Counted from the first letter of the stretch, positions 1 to 9,528 are shown. The stretch is DNA of 64,000 bases from CAVXHQ01 sp963789535 (GCA_963789535.1 CAWBKU010000005.1:1674001-1738000), one strand, 5' to 3'. Made by a program: numbers and translations. The notes: generated by a model not told the origin, from the letters alone.

Positions 1-343
1 TGTGGCTCGCCGAGAGGATCAGGCCGCCGTCGGTCCGGTATTTGCGGATCAGGTGCGACGCGGCGGGCGTCGACAGGAGCGCGCCCTGGCCGACGATGAC
101 CCTGGCCGCGCCATTGGCTGCGGCCATCCGCAGGATCGTCTGGCTGGCGACATCGTTGAAATAGCGCCCGTCGCCGCCGAGCACGAGGGTCTTGCCCGAC
201 ACCCCGCCGATGCCGTCGAAGATCGCCTGCACGTAATTGGCGAGATAGCCCGGCTGCATGAAGACGGCCGTCTTCTTGCGCAACCCGCTGGTCCCCGGTT
301 TCTGACCCGAAATGGGCCTCGTCGTGATATCGTGGATGTCCAT
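1..343 (-). CDS. pgm: phosphoglucomutase, N-terminal part (cut by window edge)
   Basis: Only the first 114 residues are in the window. Phosphoglucomutase interconverts glucose 1-phosphate and glucose 6-phosphate in the cytosol, joining glycogen turnover to central metabolism. The visible part opens with RPISGQKPGTSGLR, typical of the alpha-D-glucose-specific enzyme, and reaches S111-A-S-H114. That is the start of the phosphoserine loop, in which Ser113 should be the phosphate carrier. The start is the first ATG in frame, 79 nt after the glgX stop, in the same direction as four glycogen genes. It is very likely the last gene of the glg operon. The catalytic and sugar-binding loops lie outside the window and cannot be judged. 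Confidence 0.9.
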   Translation of the reverse strand, partial: MDIHDITTRPISGQKPGTSGLRKKTAVFMQPGYLANYVQAIFDGIGGVSGKTLVLGGDGRYFNDVASQTILRMAAANGAARVIVGQGALLSTPAASHLIRKYRTDGGLILSASH

Positions 344-422
344 GGTTCCCCCCCGCTCGTCCCCGAAACGCAGTGCCGTGACGGCGCGGTGTTTCCCGGC
401 ATCCCTCCGCCGTGACAGGGAG

Positions 423-2564
423 TTAAGCGGGTTCGCGCGGTTCTTGCAACAGCACAACCACCGCGTGGGCGGCGACCGTCAGCGTGTCCTCGACGGGGGC
501 GGGCGGTGCCTGGGGAATGGCGGTGTCGATATGGCAGACCCAGCGCAGGCCCGCGCGCGGCGCGGGCAGGGTCGCCGCGAGGGCGGCGCCCACGTTGAAG
601 ATCATGTAGATCGGATGGTCGTTGCGGGCGTATTCCGGCGTGCCCGAGGCGGTCATCACCTCGACCGCGATGGCGGTCATCGTGGCATCGGCCCAATGCC
701 GGTCGGTCATCGGCACGCCGTCTGCGGTGCGCCATACCAGATCGAACTTGCCATCCACGAGGCGCGAGCGGGCGTGCAGGAACCGGGTCTGTCGCAGGAT
801 CGGATGGTCGCGGCGAAACGCGATCAGGCGCTGGCAGAAGGCGAGGAAGGCGCGGGCATCGTCGCCGGCGGCGCCCTCGTCGAGCACGGTCCAGTCGGTC
901 CAGCCCGTCACGTTGTCCTGCGCGTAGGCGTTGTTGTTGCCGCCCTGTGTATTGCCCATCTCGTCGCCCGCGAGGATCAGGGGCGTGCCTTGCGACAGGA
1001 GCAGCGTCGCCATCATGTTGCGGCGCCGCTGCGCGCGCGCGGCGAGGATGCCGGGATCGTCGGTCGGACCCTCGACCCCGAGGTTGTCGGAAATGTTGTT
1101 GTCGTGGCCGTCGCGGTTGTCCTCGCCGTTGGCCTCGTTGTGCTTGGCGCCGTAGCTGACCACGTCCATCAGGGTGAACCCGTCGTGCGCCGTCAGCAGG
1201 TTGACCGAGGACGTCGCGGGGCGGCGGTCGTGGTCGAACCGCAGCGCGGAGCCCGACAGCCGCGTCGCCAGCTTGCGCGTCATGTCGCGGTCGCCGCGCC
1301 AGAAGCCGCGGACCTGATCGCGGTATTTGTCGTTCCATTCCGACCAGGGTGCCGGATAGGCGCCGAGCTGATAGCCGCCGGGCCCCGTGTCCCAGGGTTC
1401 GGCGATGAGTTTCACGCGGGCGAGGACCGGATCCTGACGGACCGCCTGAAAGAACGGCGCATTGCGGTCGAACCCCTTGTCGGTGCGCCCCAGCGCCGAG
1501 CACAGGTCGAAGCGGAACCCGTCGACGTGCATCACCTGCACCCAGTAGCGCAGCGAATCCAGCACCATCCGCAGGACCATCGGGTGGTTGAGGTTCAGCG
1601 TGTTGCCGGTGCCGCTGTCATTGATGTAATAGCGCGGACTTTCGGCGAGACGGTAGTAGCTGAGGTTGTCGAGGCCCCGGAACGACAGGGTGGGGCCAAG
1701 CTGGTTGCCCTCGGAGGTGTGGTTGTAGACCACATCGAGGATCACCTCGATGCCGGCGGTATGGAACCGGCGGACCATCTCCTGAAACTCGGGGATCGCG
1801 CCCGCGCCGCCGGACGCCGTTGCGAAATAGCGCGGTTCAGGGGCGAAGAACGCCGTCGTCATGTAGCCCCAGTAGTTGCGCAGGCCGGCGTCGACGAGGC
1901 GGCGATCGTCGAGAAAGGCGTGCACGGGCAGCAGTTCGATGGCGGTGATGCCGAGCCTGGTCAGATGGTCGAGGATCTGCGGCGAGGACATCGCGGCGTA
2001 GGTGCCGCGCAGCAGGACATCCTGCCGCGCCGCGGTCAGGCCGCGGACATGCGCCTCGTAGAATATCGTCTCGGACATCGGGCGCGCGGGGGCTGTGTCG
2101 CCCTGCCAGTCGAAGCGGTCCTCGACGACGACCGCCTTGGGCACCCATCGCGCGCTGTCGCGGGTGTCGATGCTGAGGTCGAGCGCCATCGAGCGCACGT
2201 CGTAGCCCATCATCGCGTCGTGCCAGTCGGGATGGCCACCGCGCGCGCCGGCAAGCTGGCGGGCATAGGGATCGAGCAGGAGCTTGTGGGGGTTGAAGCG
2301 GTGCCCCTCGTCGGGGCGGTAGGGACCGTGGGCGCGGTAGCCATAGTGCTGGCCCGGCCGCAGCCCCGCGACGTGGCCGTGCCAGATGTGGCCGTCATTC
2401 TCGGGCAGGTCGATGAGCAGCGTCTCGTTGCCCGCGTCGTCGAACAGGCACAGCGTCATCCGCGTCGCATGTTGCGAGAACACGGCGAAGTTGACGCCTG
2501 CGGCGTCGGGCGTGGCGCCCAGCGGTGCAGAACGTCCGGCGGAGACGGTCAGGGTGGTCGTCAT
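423..2564 (-). CDS. glgX: glycogen debranching enzyme GlgX
   Basis: Glycogen debranching enzyme of 713 residues, a normal GlgX length. It hydrolyses alpha-1,6 branch points of limit dextrins during glycogen breakdown. An N-terminal CBM48-like beta domain (about residues 8-110, including GVNFAVFSQHATRM) precedes a GH13 barrel. Barrel motifs are DVVYNHTSEG, GFRFDLCSALG with nucleophile Asp353, IAEPWD with acid/base Glu389, and AHDGFTLMD with Asp461, so the catalytic triad is complete. The stop is followed by pgm after 79 nt, and the start lies 18 nt after the glgA stop, which indicates co-transcription. Confidence 0.95.
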   Translation of the reverse strand: MTTTLTVSAGRSAPLGATPDAAGVNFAVFSQHATRMTLCLFDDAGNETLLIDLPENDGHIWHGHVAGLRPGQHYGYRAHGPYRPDEGHRFNPHKLLLDPYARQLAGARGGHPDWHDAMMGYDVRSMALDLSIDTRDSARWVPKAVVVEDRFDWQGDTAPARPMSETIFYEAHVRGLTAARQDVLLRGTYAAMSSPQILDHLTRLGITAIELLPVHAFLDDRRLVDAGLRNYWGYMTTAFFAPEPRYFATASGGAGAIPEFQEMVRRFHTAGIEVILDVVYNHTSEGNQLGPTLSFRGLDNLSYYRLAESPRYYINDSGTGNTLNLNHPMVLRMVLDSLRYWVQVMHVDGFRFDLCSALGRTDKGFDRNAPFFQAVRQDPVLARVKLIAEPWDTGPGGYQLGAYPAPWSEWNDKYRDQVRGFWRGDRDMTRKLATRLSGSALRFDHDRRPATSSVNLLTAHDGFTLMDVVSYGAKHNEANGEDNRDGHDNNISDNLGVEGPTDDPGILAARAQRRRNMMATLLLSQGTPLILAGDEMGNTQGGNNNAYAQDNVTGWTDWTVLDEGAAGDDARAFLAFCQRLIAFRRDHPILRQTRFLHARSRLVDGKFDLVWRTADGVPMTDRHWADATMTAIAVEVMTASGTPEYARNDHPIYMIFNVGAALAATLPAPRAGLRWVCHIDTAIPQAPPAPVEDTLTVAAHAVVVLLQEPREPA

Positions 2565-2582
2565 ACGGGCATCATCGGGGCG

Positions 2583-3992
2583 TCAGGCAAGCTCTCGGTA
2601 GAGGGCGGCATAGGCGGCGGCGGACGGCCCCCAGCCGACGGGCTGTTTCATGGCGTTGCGCTGAAGGGTAAGCCATGCGGAGCGGTCGGCGTAAAGCGTG
2701 CAGAGCCGGACGAGGGCGGTTTGCAGGCCGAACGTGTCGATCGGGGTGAACTGGACGCCGGTGGCGACGCCCATCGCCTGCGCGGCAGGCGAGGCATGGA
2801 TGACGGTATCGGCCAGACCGCCGGTCAGCGCCACCAGCGGGATGGTGCCATAGCGCAGCCCGTAGAGTTGCGTGAGGCCACAGGGCTCGAACCGGGAGGG
2901 CACGAGGATCGCGTCGCCGCCCGCGATGAAGCGGTGCGACAGTGCCTCGTCATAGCCGATCCGCACGGCGACGTGCGCGTTGCGGGCCGCATTGCGGAAC
3001 GCCGCCTCGAGCCAGGGGTCGCCCGAGCCGAGCAGGGCCAGTTGCCCGCCCCGTTCGAGCAGCGTCGGCAGCGCATTCAGCAAGAGATCGAGGCCCTTCT
3101 GCTCGGTCAGGCGGCTGACCACGACGCAGAGCGGGCCGGTGGCCCCGGGCAGGCCGAGTTCGCGTTGCAGCGCCGCCTTTGCCGCCGCCTTGCCCCCGGG
3201 CGCCTCGAAGGCCGCGATCTCGGGGTCGGTCGCCGGGTTCCAGACCGCCTCGTCGATGCCGTTGAGGATGCCCGAGACGACCGCTCGCCGCGCCCGGATG
3301 ATCCCCTGCATGCCCATGCCGAACGCTTCGGTGCCCAGTTCGACCGCATAGGTCGGCGAGACCGTGGTGATCCGGTCGGCACCGATCAGCCCCGCCTTCA
3401 ACGCCGAGATCCGGCCCCAGAACTCATAGCCGTCCGCGTTCATGCGCCACGGATCGAGGCCGAGCGCCTCGATCCTGTCGGCCCCCGCAAGGCCGTGGAA
3501 CGCCATGTTGTGGATCGTGAGGACGGTGCCGGGCCGGTCCCCGCGCGGCAGATACTCGGGCACGAGGCCCGCCTGCCAGTCGTGCAAATGCAGCACCTCG
3601 GGCCGCCACGCCGCCACGGCGCCTTGCGCGATCGACGAGGCGGCCTGACACAGGGCGGCGAAGCGCTCGGGGTTGTCCGGCCAGTCGTGGCCATCCGCGC
3701 CGAGGTAGATCGACCCGGGGCGGGCATAGAGGTGCGGCGCATCGAGGATGAAGAGACGCAGACCCGCGTGGGTCGCCGAGAGCAGGCGCACGGGCCTGCC
3801 CATGAGCGGCGGCAGGTCGGCGCATTTGCGCGCCTTCAGCGCCGCCATAACCGCCGGATAACCCGGCAGCAGCACCCGCATTTCCACCCCTTCGGGTGCG
3901 ACCGCGGCGGGCAGGGCACCCACCACGTCCGCAAGCCCGCCGGTCTTGACCAGCGGCGCGCATTCCGAGGCGACCGAGAGGACGCGGATCAT
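2583..3992 (-). CDS. glgA: glycogen synthase GlgA
   Basis: ADP-glucose:glycogen glucosyltransferase of 469 residues (GT5, GT-B fold). It extends alpha-1,4-glucan chains using the ADP-glucose made by GlgC. The ADP-glucose-binding motif KTGGLADVVGALP is at residues 16-28. The C-terminal half carries SRFEPCGLTQLYGLRYG with the conserved glutamate at position 369. A GGAAAGG ribosome-binding site lies just upstream of the ATG. The start is 31 nt after the glgC stop, in the middle of the glg operon. No anomalies are visible. Confidence 0.96.
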   Translation of the reverse strand: MIRVLSVASECAPLVKTGGLADVVGALPAAVAPEGVEMRVLLPGYPAVMAALKARKCADLPPLMGRPVRLLSATHAGLRLFILDAPHLYARPGSIYLGADGHDWPDNPERFAALCQAASSIAQGAVAAWRPEVLHLHDWQAGLVPEYLPRGDRPGTVLTIHNMAFHGLAGADRIEALGLDPWRMNADGYEFWGRISALKAGLIGADRITTVSPTYAVELGTEAFGMGMQGIIRARRAVVSGILNGIDEAVWNPATDPEIAAFEAPGGKAAAKAALQRELGLPGATGPLCVVVSRLTEQKGLDLLLNALPTLLERGGQLALLGSGDPWLEAAFRNAARNAHVAVRIGYDEALSHRFIAGGDAILVPSRFEPCGLTQLYGLRYGTIPLVALTGGLADTVIHASPAAQAMGVATGVQFTPIDTFGLQTALVRLCTLYADRSAWLTLQRNAMKQPVGWGPSAAAYAALYRELA

Positions 3993-4023
3993 GTCTGGCC
4001 TTTCCGCGCGCGCCGGTGCGGCG

Positions 4024-5286
4024 TCACTTTTCCGAGGCGCGCTTGTCGAGCATCGCCTGCGTGATGAGAGTCACGCCGCGTTCGGTCACGCGGAACCACT
4101 TCTTGTCCTCGACCGGATCCTCGCCCACCACGAGGCCCTCGGGGATGCGGACGCCGCTGTCGATCACCACCCGCCGCAGCCGCGCCGACCGGGCGACGTT
4201 GACGTAGGGCAGCACGATCGCCTCTTCCAGCACGGCATAGGAATTGGTGTGCACTTCGGTGAACAGCAGCGAATTGCGCACCTCGGTCCCCGATATGACG
4301 CAGCCGCCCGAGACCATGGACGACACCGCGATGCCGCGCCGGTCGGTCTCGTTGTGGATGAACTTGGCGGGTGGCACGCTCTCGGAATAGGTCCAGATCG
4401 GCCAGTCCTTGTCCCAGAGGTCGAGTTCGGGGGTGAAATCGGTGAGGTCGATGTTGGCCTGCCAGAACGCATCGACGGTGCCGACGTCGCGCCAATAGGC
4501 CGGTGCCTCGGTCGAGGAACGGACGCAGGACACGTCGAACCTGTGCGCCATCGCCTTGCCGTTCCGGACGATCTCGGGGATCAGGTCGTTGCCGAAATCG
4601 TGGCTCGAATTGGTGTCCTCGGCGTCCTTTATCAGGAGGTCGCGCAGGAACGGCCACGAGAACACGTAGATGCCCATCGAGGCGAGGGCCTTGTCCGGAT
4701 CCTCGGGCGTGGCGGGGGGATCGGCAGGTTTCTCGAGAAAGCTGGTGATCCGTCCGGTGTCGTCCGTGGCCATGACGCCGAAGGCGGTGGCTTCCATGCG
4801 CGGCACCGTCAGGCATCCGATGGTGACGTCGGCGTCGGTCTCGACGTGCTGGCGCAGCATCTCCTCGTAGTCCATCTTGTAGATGTGGTCCCCCGCCAGA
4901 AGGATGATGAAGTCGACCTTGTAGCTGTCGACGATGTCGATGTTCTGCGTCACCGCATCCGCCGTTCCGCGATACCAGCTTATGTCGCCGCCGCGCTGCG
5001 AGGCCGGCAGGATATCGAGGAATTCGTTGCGTTCGGCGCGAAAGAAGGTCCAGCCGCGTTGCAGGTGGCGGATCAGGGAATGGGCCTTGTATTGCGTCGC
5101 CACCGCGATCTTGCGGATGCCGGAATTGAGGGCGTTGGAGAGGGCGAAGTCGATGATCCGGGTCTTGCCGCCGAAGGCCACGGCCGGTTTCACACGCCGG
5201 TCGGTCAGCTCGTGCAGCCGCGAGCCGCGCCCGCCCGCGAGGATGAACGCCATGGAGCGTTGGCTGAGGCGTCTGGTTTTCGGCAT
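4024..5286 (-). CDS. glgC: glucose-1-phosphate adenylyltransferase GlgC
   Basis: ADP-glucose pyrophosphorylase of 420 residues. It makes ADP-glucose from ATP and glucose 1-phosphate, the committed and usually allosterically controlled step of bacterial glycogen synthesis. The nucleotidyltransferase signature LAGGRGSRLHELT begins at residue 16, and a C-terminal left-handed beta-helix region with many I/V-x-x repeats follows. The frame is open further upstream, but I place the start at the ATG before PKTRRLSQ. It has an AGGGAG ribosome-binding site 6-11 nt upstream and sits 19 nt after the glgB stop, whereas the upstream extension would run into glgB and is Arg/Ser/Pro-rich. Confidence 0.95.
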   Translation of the reverse strand: MPKTRRLSQRSMAFILAGGRGSRLHELTDRRVKPAVAFGGKTRIIDFALSNALNSGIRKIAVATQYKAHSLIRHLQRGWTFFRAERNEFLDILPASQRGGDISWYRGTADAVTQNIDIVDSYKVDFIILLAGDHIYKMDYEEMLRQHVETDADVTIGCLTVPRMEATAFGVMATDDTGRITSFLEKPADPPATPEDPDKALASMGIYVFSWPFLRDLLIKDAEDTNSSHDFGNDLIPEIVRNGKAMAHRFDVSCVRSSTEAPAYWRDVGTVDAFWQANIDLTDFTPELDLWDKDWPIWTYSESVPPAKFIHNETDRRGIAVSSMVSGGCVISGTEVRNSLLFTEVHTNSYAVLEEAIVLPYVNVARSARLRRVVIDSGVRIPEGLVVGEDPVEDKKWFRVTERGVTLITQAMLDKRASEK

Positions 5287-5305
5287 CGGTGATCTCCCTT
5301 GGATG

Positions 5306-7513
5306 TCAGTCGCCCGCGTGGCGCAAGATGAGTGTCGAGAGCGGCGGCAGCGTGAGGCGGACCGACTGGTCCTGTCCGTGCGCCCCCTCGGGTGTGGACG
5401 AAACCCCGCCCATGTTGCCCCGGTTCCCGCCGCCGTAATCGCCCGCGTCGGTATTGAGCACCTCGTCCCAGCGTCCGGCGCAGGGCACGCCGAGGACGAA
5501 ACCCGTCCGCTCGACGGGGGTGAAGTTGCTGACCACGAGGCAGGGCGCGTCGCCGGTCCGGCCCCACCGCACGAAGGCATAGACAGACTGATCGGCATTG
5601 CCGCCGTCGATCCAACGGTGGCCGCCCTCTTCGCAGTCCATCACGTGCAGGCTGGGCGTGTCGCGATAGAGGCGGTTGAGGTCGCGCACGAGGCTTTGCA
5701 CGCCCTTGTGGGCCGGGCGCCCGGCGGCGTCCCAGTCGATCTGGATGTCGTGGTTCCATTCCTCGGGCTGGGCGAATTCGCACCCCATGAACAACAGCTT
5801 CTTGCCCGGATGGCCCCACATGAAGCCGTAGAAGGCGCGCAGGTTGGCGAACTTTTCCCAGGTGGTCCCGGGCATCTTTTCCAGCATCGAGCCCTTGCCG
5901 TGAACGACCTCGTCATGGCTGATCGGCAGGACGAAATTCTCGGAATATTGCCACAGGATCGGCCGGGTCATCAGGTCGTGGCTGTATTTGCGATAGATCG
6001 GATCCTCTTCGATGTAGCGCAGGGTGTCGTTCATCCAGCCCATGTTCCACTTGTATCCGAACCCGAGGCCGCCCGCGTCGACGGGGTGGGACACGCCCGG
6101 GAACGAGGTGCTTTCCTCGGCCACGGTCATGATGCCGGGGTTTTGCGCATAGGCCAGCGTGTTGACCTGCCGGAACAGGTCGATCGCCTCGTAGTTCTCG
6201 CGCCCGCCGTCGCGGTTGGGGATCCACTCGCCGTCGCGGCGGGAATAGTCGCGGTAGAGCATCGAGGCCACGGCATCGACGCGCAGCCCGTCGATATGGA
6301 ACTCGTCGAGCCAGTAGAGCGCATTGGCGGTCAGGAAGTTGGCGACCTCGCGGCGGCCATAGTTGTAGATCAGGGTGTTCCAGTCGTTGTGGAACCCCTC
6401 CTTGGGGTCGGCATGTTCGTAGAGGTGCGTGCCGTCGAAGCGCGCGAGGCCATGCGCGTCGGTCGGAAAGTGGCCGGGCACCCAGTCGAGCAGGACGCCG
6501 ATGCCGGCGGTGTGGGCCGCGTCGATCAGGTCGCGGAATTCGTGCGGCGGTCCGAACCGGATGGTGGGCGCATAGAGGCCGACGGGCTGATACCCCCAGG
6601 AGCCATCGAAGGGAAATTCGCTGACCGGCATCAGTTCGATATGGGTAAAGCCCATGTCGGCGGCATAGGCGACGAGGTCCGTGGCAAGCTCCTTGTAGGA
6701 GAGCGCCCGGCCGTTCTGGTCCCAGATGCGTTTCCACGAGCCGAGGTGGACCTCGTAGATCGAGATCGGCGCATCGCGGCGGTTGGCGGCCGCACGGCTG
6801 TCTATCCAGTCCGCGTCGTGCCAGCCATAGCCCGCGATCTCGCGCACGATGCTGGCCGTCTCGGGCGGGTGCTGGGCGCCGAAACCGACGGGATCGGCCT
6901 TGAGCGGCTGGCGGGCACCGTCCGCACCGACGATCTCGTATTTATAGGCCGCGCCGTCGCCGATGCCGGGCACGAAGATTTCCCAGACGCCGGTGGTGCC
7001 GCGCGCCCGCATGACGTGGCGCCGTCCGTCCCAGGCGTTGAAATCGCCGACGACCGAGACGCGGCGGGCGGCGGGCGCCCAGACCGCGAAATGGGTGCCG
7101 CCCGCGCCCTGATGCTCGCGCACATGCGCGCCGAGCGCGTGCCAGAGGTGGCGGTGGCTGCCCTCGCCCAGCAGGTATTCGTCCAGATCGCCGAGGACCG
7201 GGCCAAAGCGATAGGCGTCGTCATGGTCCCAGGTTGCGCCGTCCGCGCCGGTGCCGCGCAGGGCATAGGGCGTGTCCGCGTCGATGCCCGGCACCTTGCC
7301 GCTGAACAGCGCGCCCGAGACGCGGGGCAGCGGGTGCGCCGTGCCGTCCACCACGGCGTCGAGCGTCTCGGCGCCGGGATCGAGGGCGGTAATCCATGTC
7401 GCCGCTCCGATCCGGTGCGGACCGAGAACGGCGAAGGGATCGGGGTGCCCGGCATCGAGCAGCCGGGCCACGTCGTCGTCGGTCAGATGCGGAGCCGCGA
7501 GCGTAGTATCCAT
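5306..7513 (-). CDS. glgB: 1,4-alpha-glucan branching enzyme GlgB
   Basis: Branching enzyme of 735 residues (GH13). It cuts alpha-1,4 chains and reattaches them as alpha-1,6 branches. Two N-terminal beta-sandwich regions (CBM48, with HFAVWAPAARRVSVVGDFN) precede the barrel. Catalytic motifs are GLRVDAVASML with nucleophile Asp413, VAEES with Glu466, and ISHDEVVHG with Asp534. The start chosen is the ATG before DTTLAAPHL; an upstream in-frame ATG would add 19 Arg-rich residues. It is the first gene of the glg operon. A weak promoter-like pair, TTGCGG and TATCGT with 16 nt between them (7520-7547), would give an almost leaderless transcript. Confidence 0.95.
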   Translation of the reverse strand: MDTTLAAPHLTDDDVARLLDAGHPDPFAVLGPHRIGAATWITALDPGAETLDAVVDGTAHPLPRVSGALFSGKVPGIDADTPYALRGTGADGATWDHDDAYRFGPVLGDLDEYLLGEGSHRHLWHALGAHVREHQGAGGTHFAVWAPAARRVSVVGDFNAWDGRRHVMRARGTTGVWEIFVPGIGDGAAYKYEIVGADGARQPLKADPVGFGAQHPPETASIVREIAGYGWHDADWIDSRAAANRRDAPISIYEVHLGSWKRIWDQNGRALSYKELATDLVAYAADMGFTHIELMPVSEFPFDGSWGYQPVGLYAPTIRFGPPHEFRDLIDAAHTAGIGVLLDWVPGHFPTDAHGLARFDGTHLYEHADPKEGFHNDWNTLIYNYGRREVANFLTANALYWLDEFHIDGLRVDAVASMLYRDYSRRDGEWIPNRDGGRENYEAIDLFRQVNTLAYAQNPGIMTVAEESTSFPGVSHPVDAGGLGFGYKWNMGWMNDTLRYIEEDPIYRKYSHDLMTRPILWQYSENFVLPISHDEVVHGKGSMLEKMPGTTWEKFANLRAFYGFMWGHPGKKLLFMGCEFAQPEEWNHDIQIDWDAAGRPAHKGVQSLVRDLNRLYRDTPSLHVMDCEEGGHRWIDGGNADQSVYAFVRWGRTGDAPCLVVSNFTPVERTGFVLGVPCAGRWDEVLNTDAGDYGGGNRGNMGGVSSTPEGAHGQDQSVRLTLPPLSTLILRHAGD

Positions 7514-7562
7514 CCCCCGACGATAGAGCGTGCGCGCAAGACCGCAAGCCCCGGCGCGGCAC

Positions 7563-7583
7563 CCGCGCAATCATCTTGCGCGG
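7563..7583 (-). terminator. perfect hairpin between kinase gene and glgB
   Basis: A 21-nt inverted repeat with 8-bp arms CCGCGCAA / TTGCGCGG and a 5-nt loop lies 62 nt past the stop of the upstream kinase gene and 50 nt before glgB. There is no U-run, so it may end transcription only weakly, or may act at RNA level. Its total length matches the 21-nt hairpins seen elsewhere in this window. Confidence 0.3.
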
Positions 7584-7644
7584 CAGAGCCGGCTCATCGA
7601 GGCGCCGCGCGGTCAAGTATCCCGTCCGCCAACGCTCTCGCAGC

Positions 7645-8280
7645 CTAGGTGCGGGGCGTCAGGGTCAGGTCGGCGGCAAGCTGCCTTGCGGCAACGCGCC
7701 GGGCGTTGGGGATGTCGTTCTGCTCGGCCCGCCGGGTGGCCGCAGCGCGGCTGAGGCCAAGGCTCAGCCAGCGCTGGATCAGACGGCTGCGCAACTCGTC
7801 GGGGGGCACGTCGAGGGCGACCGACAAATCCCACAGGGGCGCAAGGTCACGCCACGGACGTTCGTCCATCAGCAGGTAATTCCCCTCGACCAGGATCACC
7901 GGCACCGAGGGCGCGATGGCGACGGCCCCCGCGATGGCGATGTCGCGCTGCCGGTCGAACCGCGGCACGACGACCTCGCCGCCACCCTTGAGGCGGCGGA
8001 TGGTCAGCACGAAACCGTCGGCATCGAAAGTCTCGGGCGCACCCTTCTTCTGCCGCAGGCCGCGGGCATCGAGCACGTCGTTGTCGAGGTGAAAGCCGTC
8101 CATCGGCACGATCTCGGTGGGGCAGCGTTGCAGGCGCAGCCGCTTGGCGACCTCGGCAGCGAGGGTCGACTTGCCGCTCGCGGGGGCGCCCGCGATGGCG
8201 ACGACGACACGGGGCTGCGCCTCGCGCAGCGCGTGGATGGCCTCGGCGAGGGCGTTGACGTGGGTGGTGATGTCGAGCAC
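7645..8280 (-). CDS. P-loop kinase of the uridine/pantothenate/fructokinase-like family
   Basis: Protein of 211 residues with a Walker A motif GAPASGKST at about residues 30-38 and a conserved MDGFHLDNDVLDARG block. This architecture belongs to the uridine kinase / PanK / FrcK-type P-loop kinases that phosphorylate small sugars or nucleosides in the cytosol. EGNYLLMDE is the usual Walker B-like segment. The gene lies 111 nt downstream of a LacI-type regulator in the same direction. In rhizobial frc loci a kinase of this type (FrcK) accompanies sugar ABC transport genes, but no transporter lies beside it here. The substrate is therefore unknown; a sugar is the best guess. Confidence 0.75.
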   Translation of the reverse strand: MLDITTHVNALAEAIHALREAQPRVVVAIAGAPASGKSTLAAEVAKRLRLQRCPTEIVPMDGFHLDNDVLDARGLRQKKGAPETFDADGFVLTIRRLKGGGEVVVPRFDRQRDIAIAGAVAIAPSVPVILVEGNYLLMDERPWRDLAPLWDLSVALDVPPDELRSRLIQRWLSLGLSRAAATRRAEQNDIPNARRVAARQLAADLTLTPRT

Positions 8281-8391
8281 GGACGTTCCTCGATGGACGT
8301 TGGGGCCGACCCTAGCGGGATGGCGCGGTCAGGGCGACGGGGGGCGCGCGCAATGGTCCGGATCCCGCCGATCGTGCCGGATGAAGGTGTG

Positions 8392-9384
8392 TCAGACCGC
8401 CCGCAACGTGTCGCGCTCGACGATTTCGGGAACGAAGACCTCGATGCTGGGCGGCATTGCCGGGTCATCGGCGAGGGCGGCTGCCATCCGCGCACAGGCC
8501 GCGGCAATGGCGAGGACGGGCTGGCGGATCGTGGTGAGGCGGATCCCTTCCCATGCTGCCATCTCGCAGTCGTCGAAGCCGAGGATGCCTATCGCGTCCG
8601 GCACCGGCAGGCCGCGCCCGCTCAGGAGAGACAGCGCCCCCATGGCGAGGGTGTCGCAGGCGGCGAAGATGCCGTCGGGCGCGGAACCGGCCAGCAAGTC
8701 CGCCATCGCGGTGCGCCCGGCGGCAAAGCTCCAGTCGTCGCAGGCGATAGGCACGATCTCGTGTCCGAGGGCGGCGGCGCCGTTGCGGAACCCGGCGAGG
8801 CGGTCGCGCGCGCAGGGCTGTGCCTCGGGACCGCCGATATGCGCCAGGCGGATATAGCCCCGTTCGATCAGGGTGCGCGCGGCAAGGCGACCGGCGGCGG
8901 CGTCCTTGATCGCGGCGACGGACACGCCTGCGGCCTCGGTCGGGCGCGCAAAGGCGTGGATCATCGGCACGCCGGCGTCGCGCACCGCGCGCACGAAGGG
9001 CAGCGGCAGGGTGGGGGTCAGCAGGATCGACACCTCGACGCCGTAGTCACGGATCATCGCCAGGACCGCCTCGGGCGTCATGTCGTCGGCCAGGTTGAGC
9101 AGGATCGGCCGCAACCCCTCGGCCTGCAACGCCCGCGTCGTCGCGTCGAGTGCCCGCGCGGTCAGCGGCGCGGCGAAATCCTCGGCCACCAGCGCCACCA
9201 GCCGCGTCCGTCCCGAGGCGAGGCCCGCGGCGAGGCGGTTCGGGCGATAGCCCATCTTCGCCGCAATCTCCTGCACCCGGGCCCGGGTTTCGTCGGCGAT
9301 CGGCGCGCCGGGGGTAAAGCTGCGCGAGACGGCGGCGGTCGACACGCCTGCCGCTGCCGCCACGTCCTTGAGGGTAAGGGTCAT
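8392..9384 (-). CDS. LacI-family transcriptional regulator
   Basis: Sugar-responsive repressor of 330 residues. The N-terminal helix-turn-helix, TLKDVAAAAGVSTAAVSR, is followed by the hinge MGYRPNRLAAGLASG and a periplasmic-binding-protein-like effector domain from about residue 60 to the end. The ATG before TLTLKD is the family-typical start; the frame is open for 45 more codons upstream, but these are Arg/Pro-rich. It probably controls itself and the kinase gene downstream. A 14-bp palindrome with the LacI-type AAGCGCTT core lies 131 nt upstream (9515-9528) and is a good operator candidate. The effector is unknown. Confidence 0.9.
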   Translation of the reverse strand: MTLTLKDVAAAAGVSTAAVSRSFTPGAPIADETRARVQEIAAKMGYRPNRLAAGLASGRTRLVALVAEDFAAPLTARALDATTRALQAEGLRPILLNLADDMTPEAVLAMIRDYGVEVSILLTPTLPLPFVRAVRDAGVPMIHAFARPTEAAGVSVAAIKDAAAGRLAARTLIERGYIRLAHIGGPEAQPCARDRLAGFRNGAAALGHEIVPIACDDWSFAAGRTAMADLLAGSAPDGIFAACDTLAMGALSLLSGRGLPVPDAIGILGFDDCEMAAWEGIRLTTIRQPVLAIAAACARMAAALADDPAMPPSIEVFVPEIVERDTLRAV

Positions 9385-9514
9385 TGCGTCCTGCCTGTGG
9401 TCTGGTGGCCCCGACGGTGGGGCCGGAACATCTACTGCGCGATGCCGCCTTCTGCGGGACACATGACCCGGGCGATCTGTCGTGGCGCCACCTTGCCACC
9501 GATGGGGCCTGTCC

Positions 9515-9528
9515 CGCAAGCGCTTGCG
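9515..9528. promoter_or_regulatory. candidate LacI-family operator
   Basis: Perfect palindrome CGCAAGCGCTTGCG, with a central CpG flanked by AAG/CTT halves as in many LacI-family operators. It sits in the gap between the LacI-type gene (minus strand) and the BrkB-type gene (plus strand). Confidence 0.5.

Noticed and set aside
312..4064. 1250-codon open frame on the plus strand opposite the glycogen genes
   Set aside because: It runs antisense through three well-supported genes; composition is Arg/Ala/Gly-rich and no motif is visible.
5401..5426. GGAAC-N17-GGTT match inside glgB, facing glgC
   Set aside because: It lies within coding sequence and about one or two such matches are expected by chance in the window.
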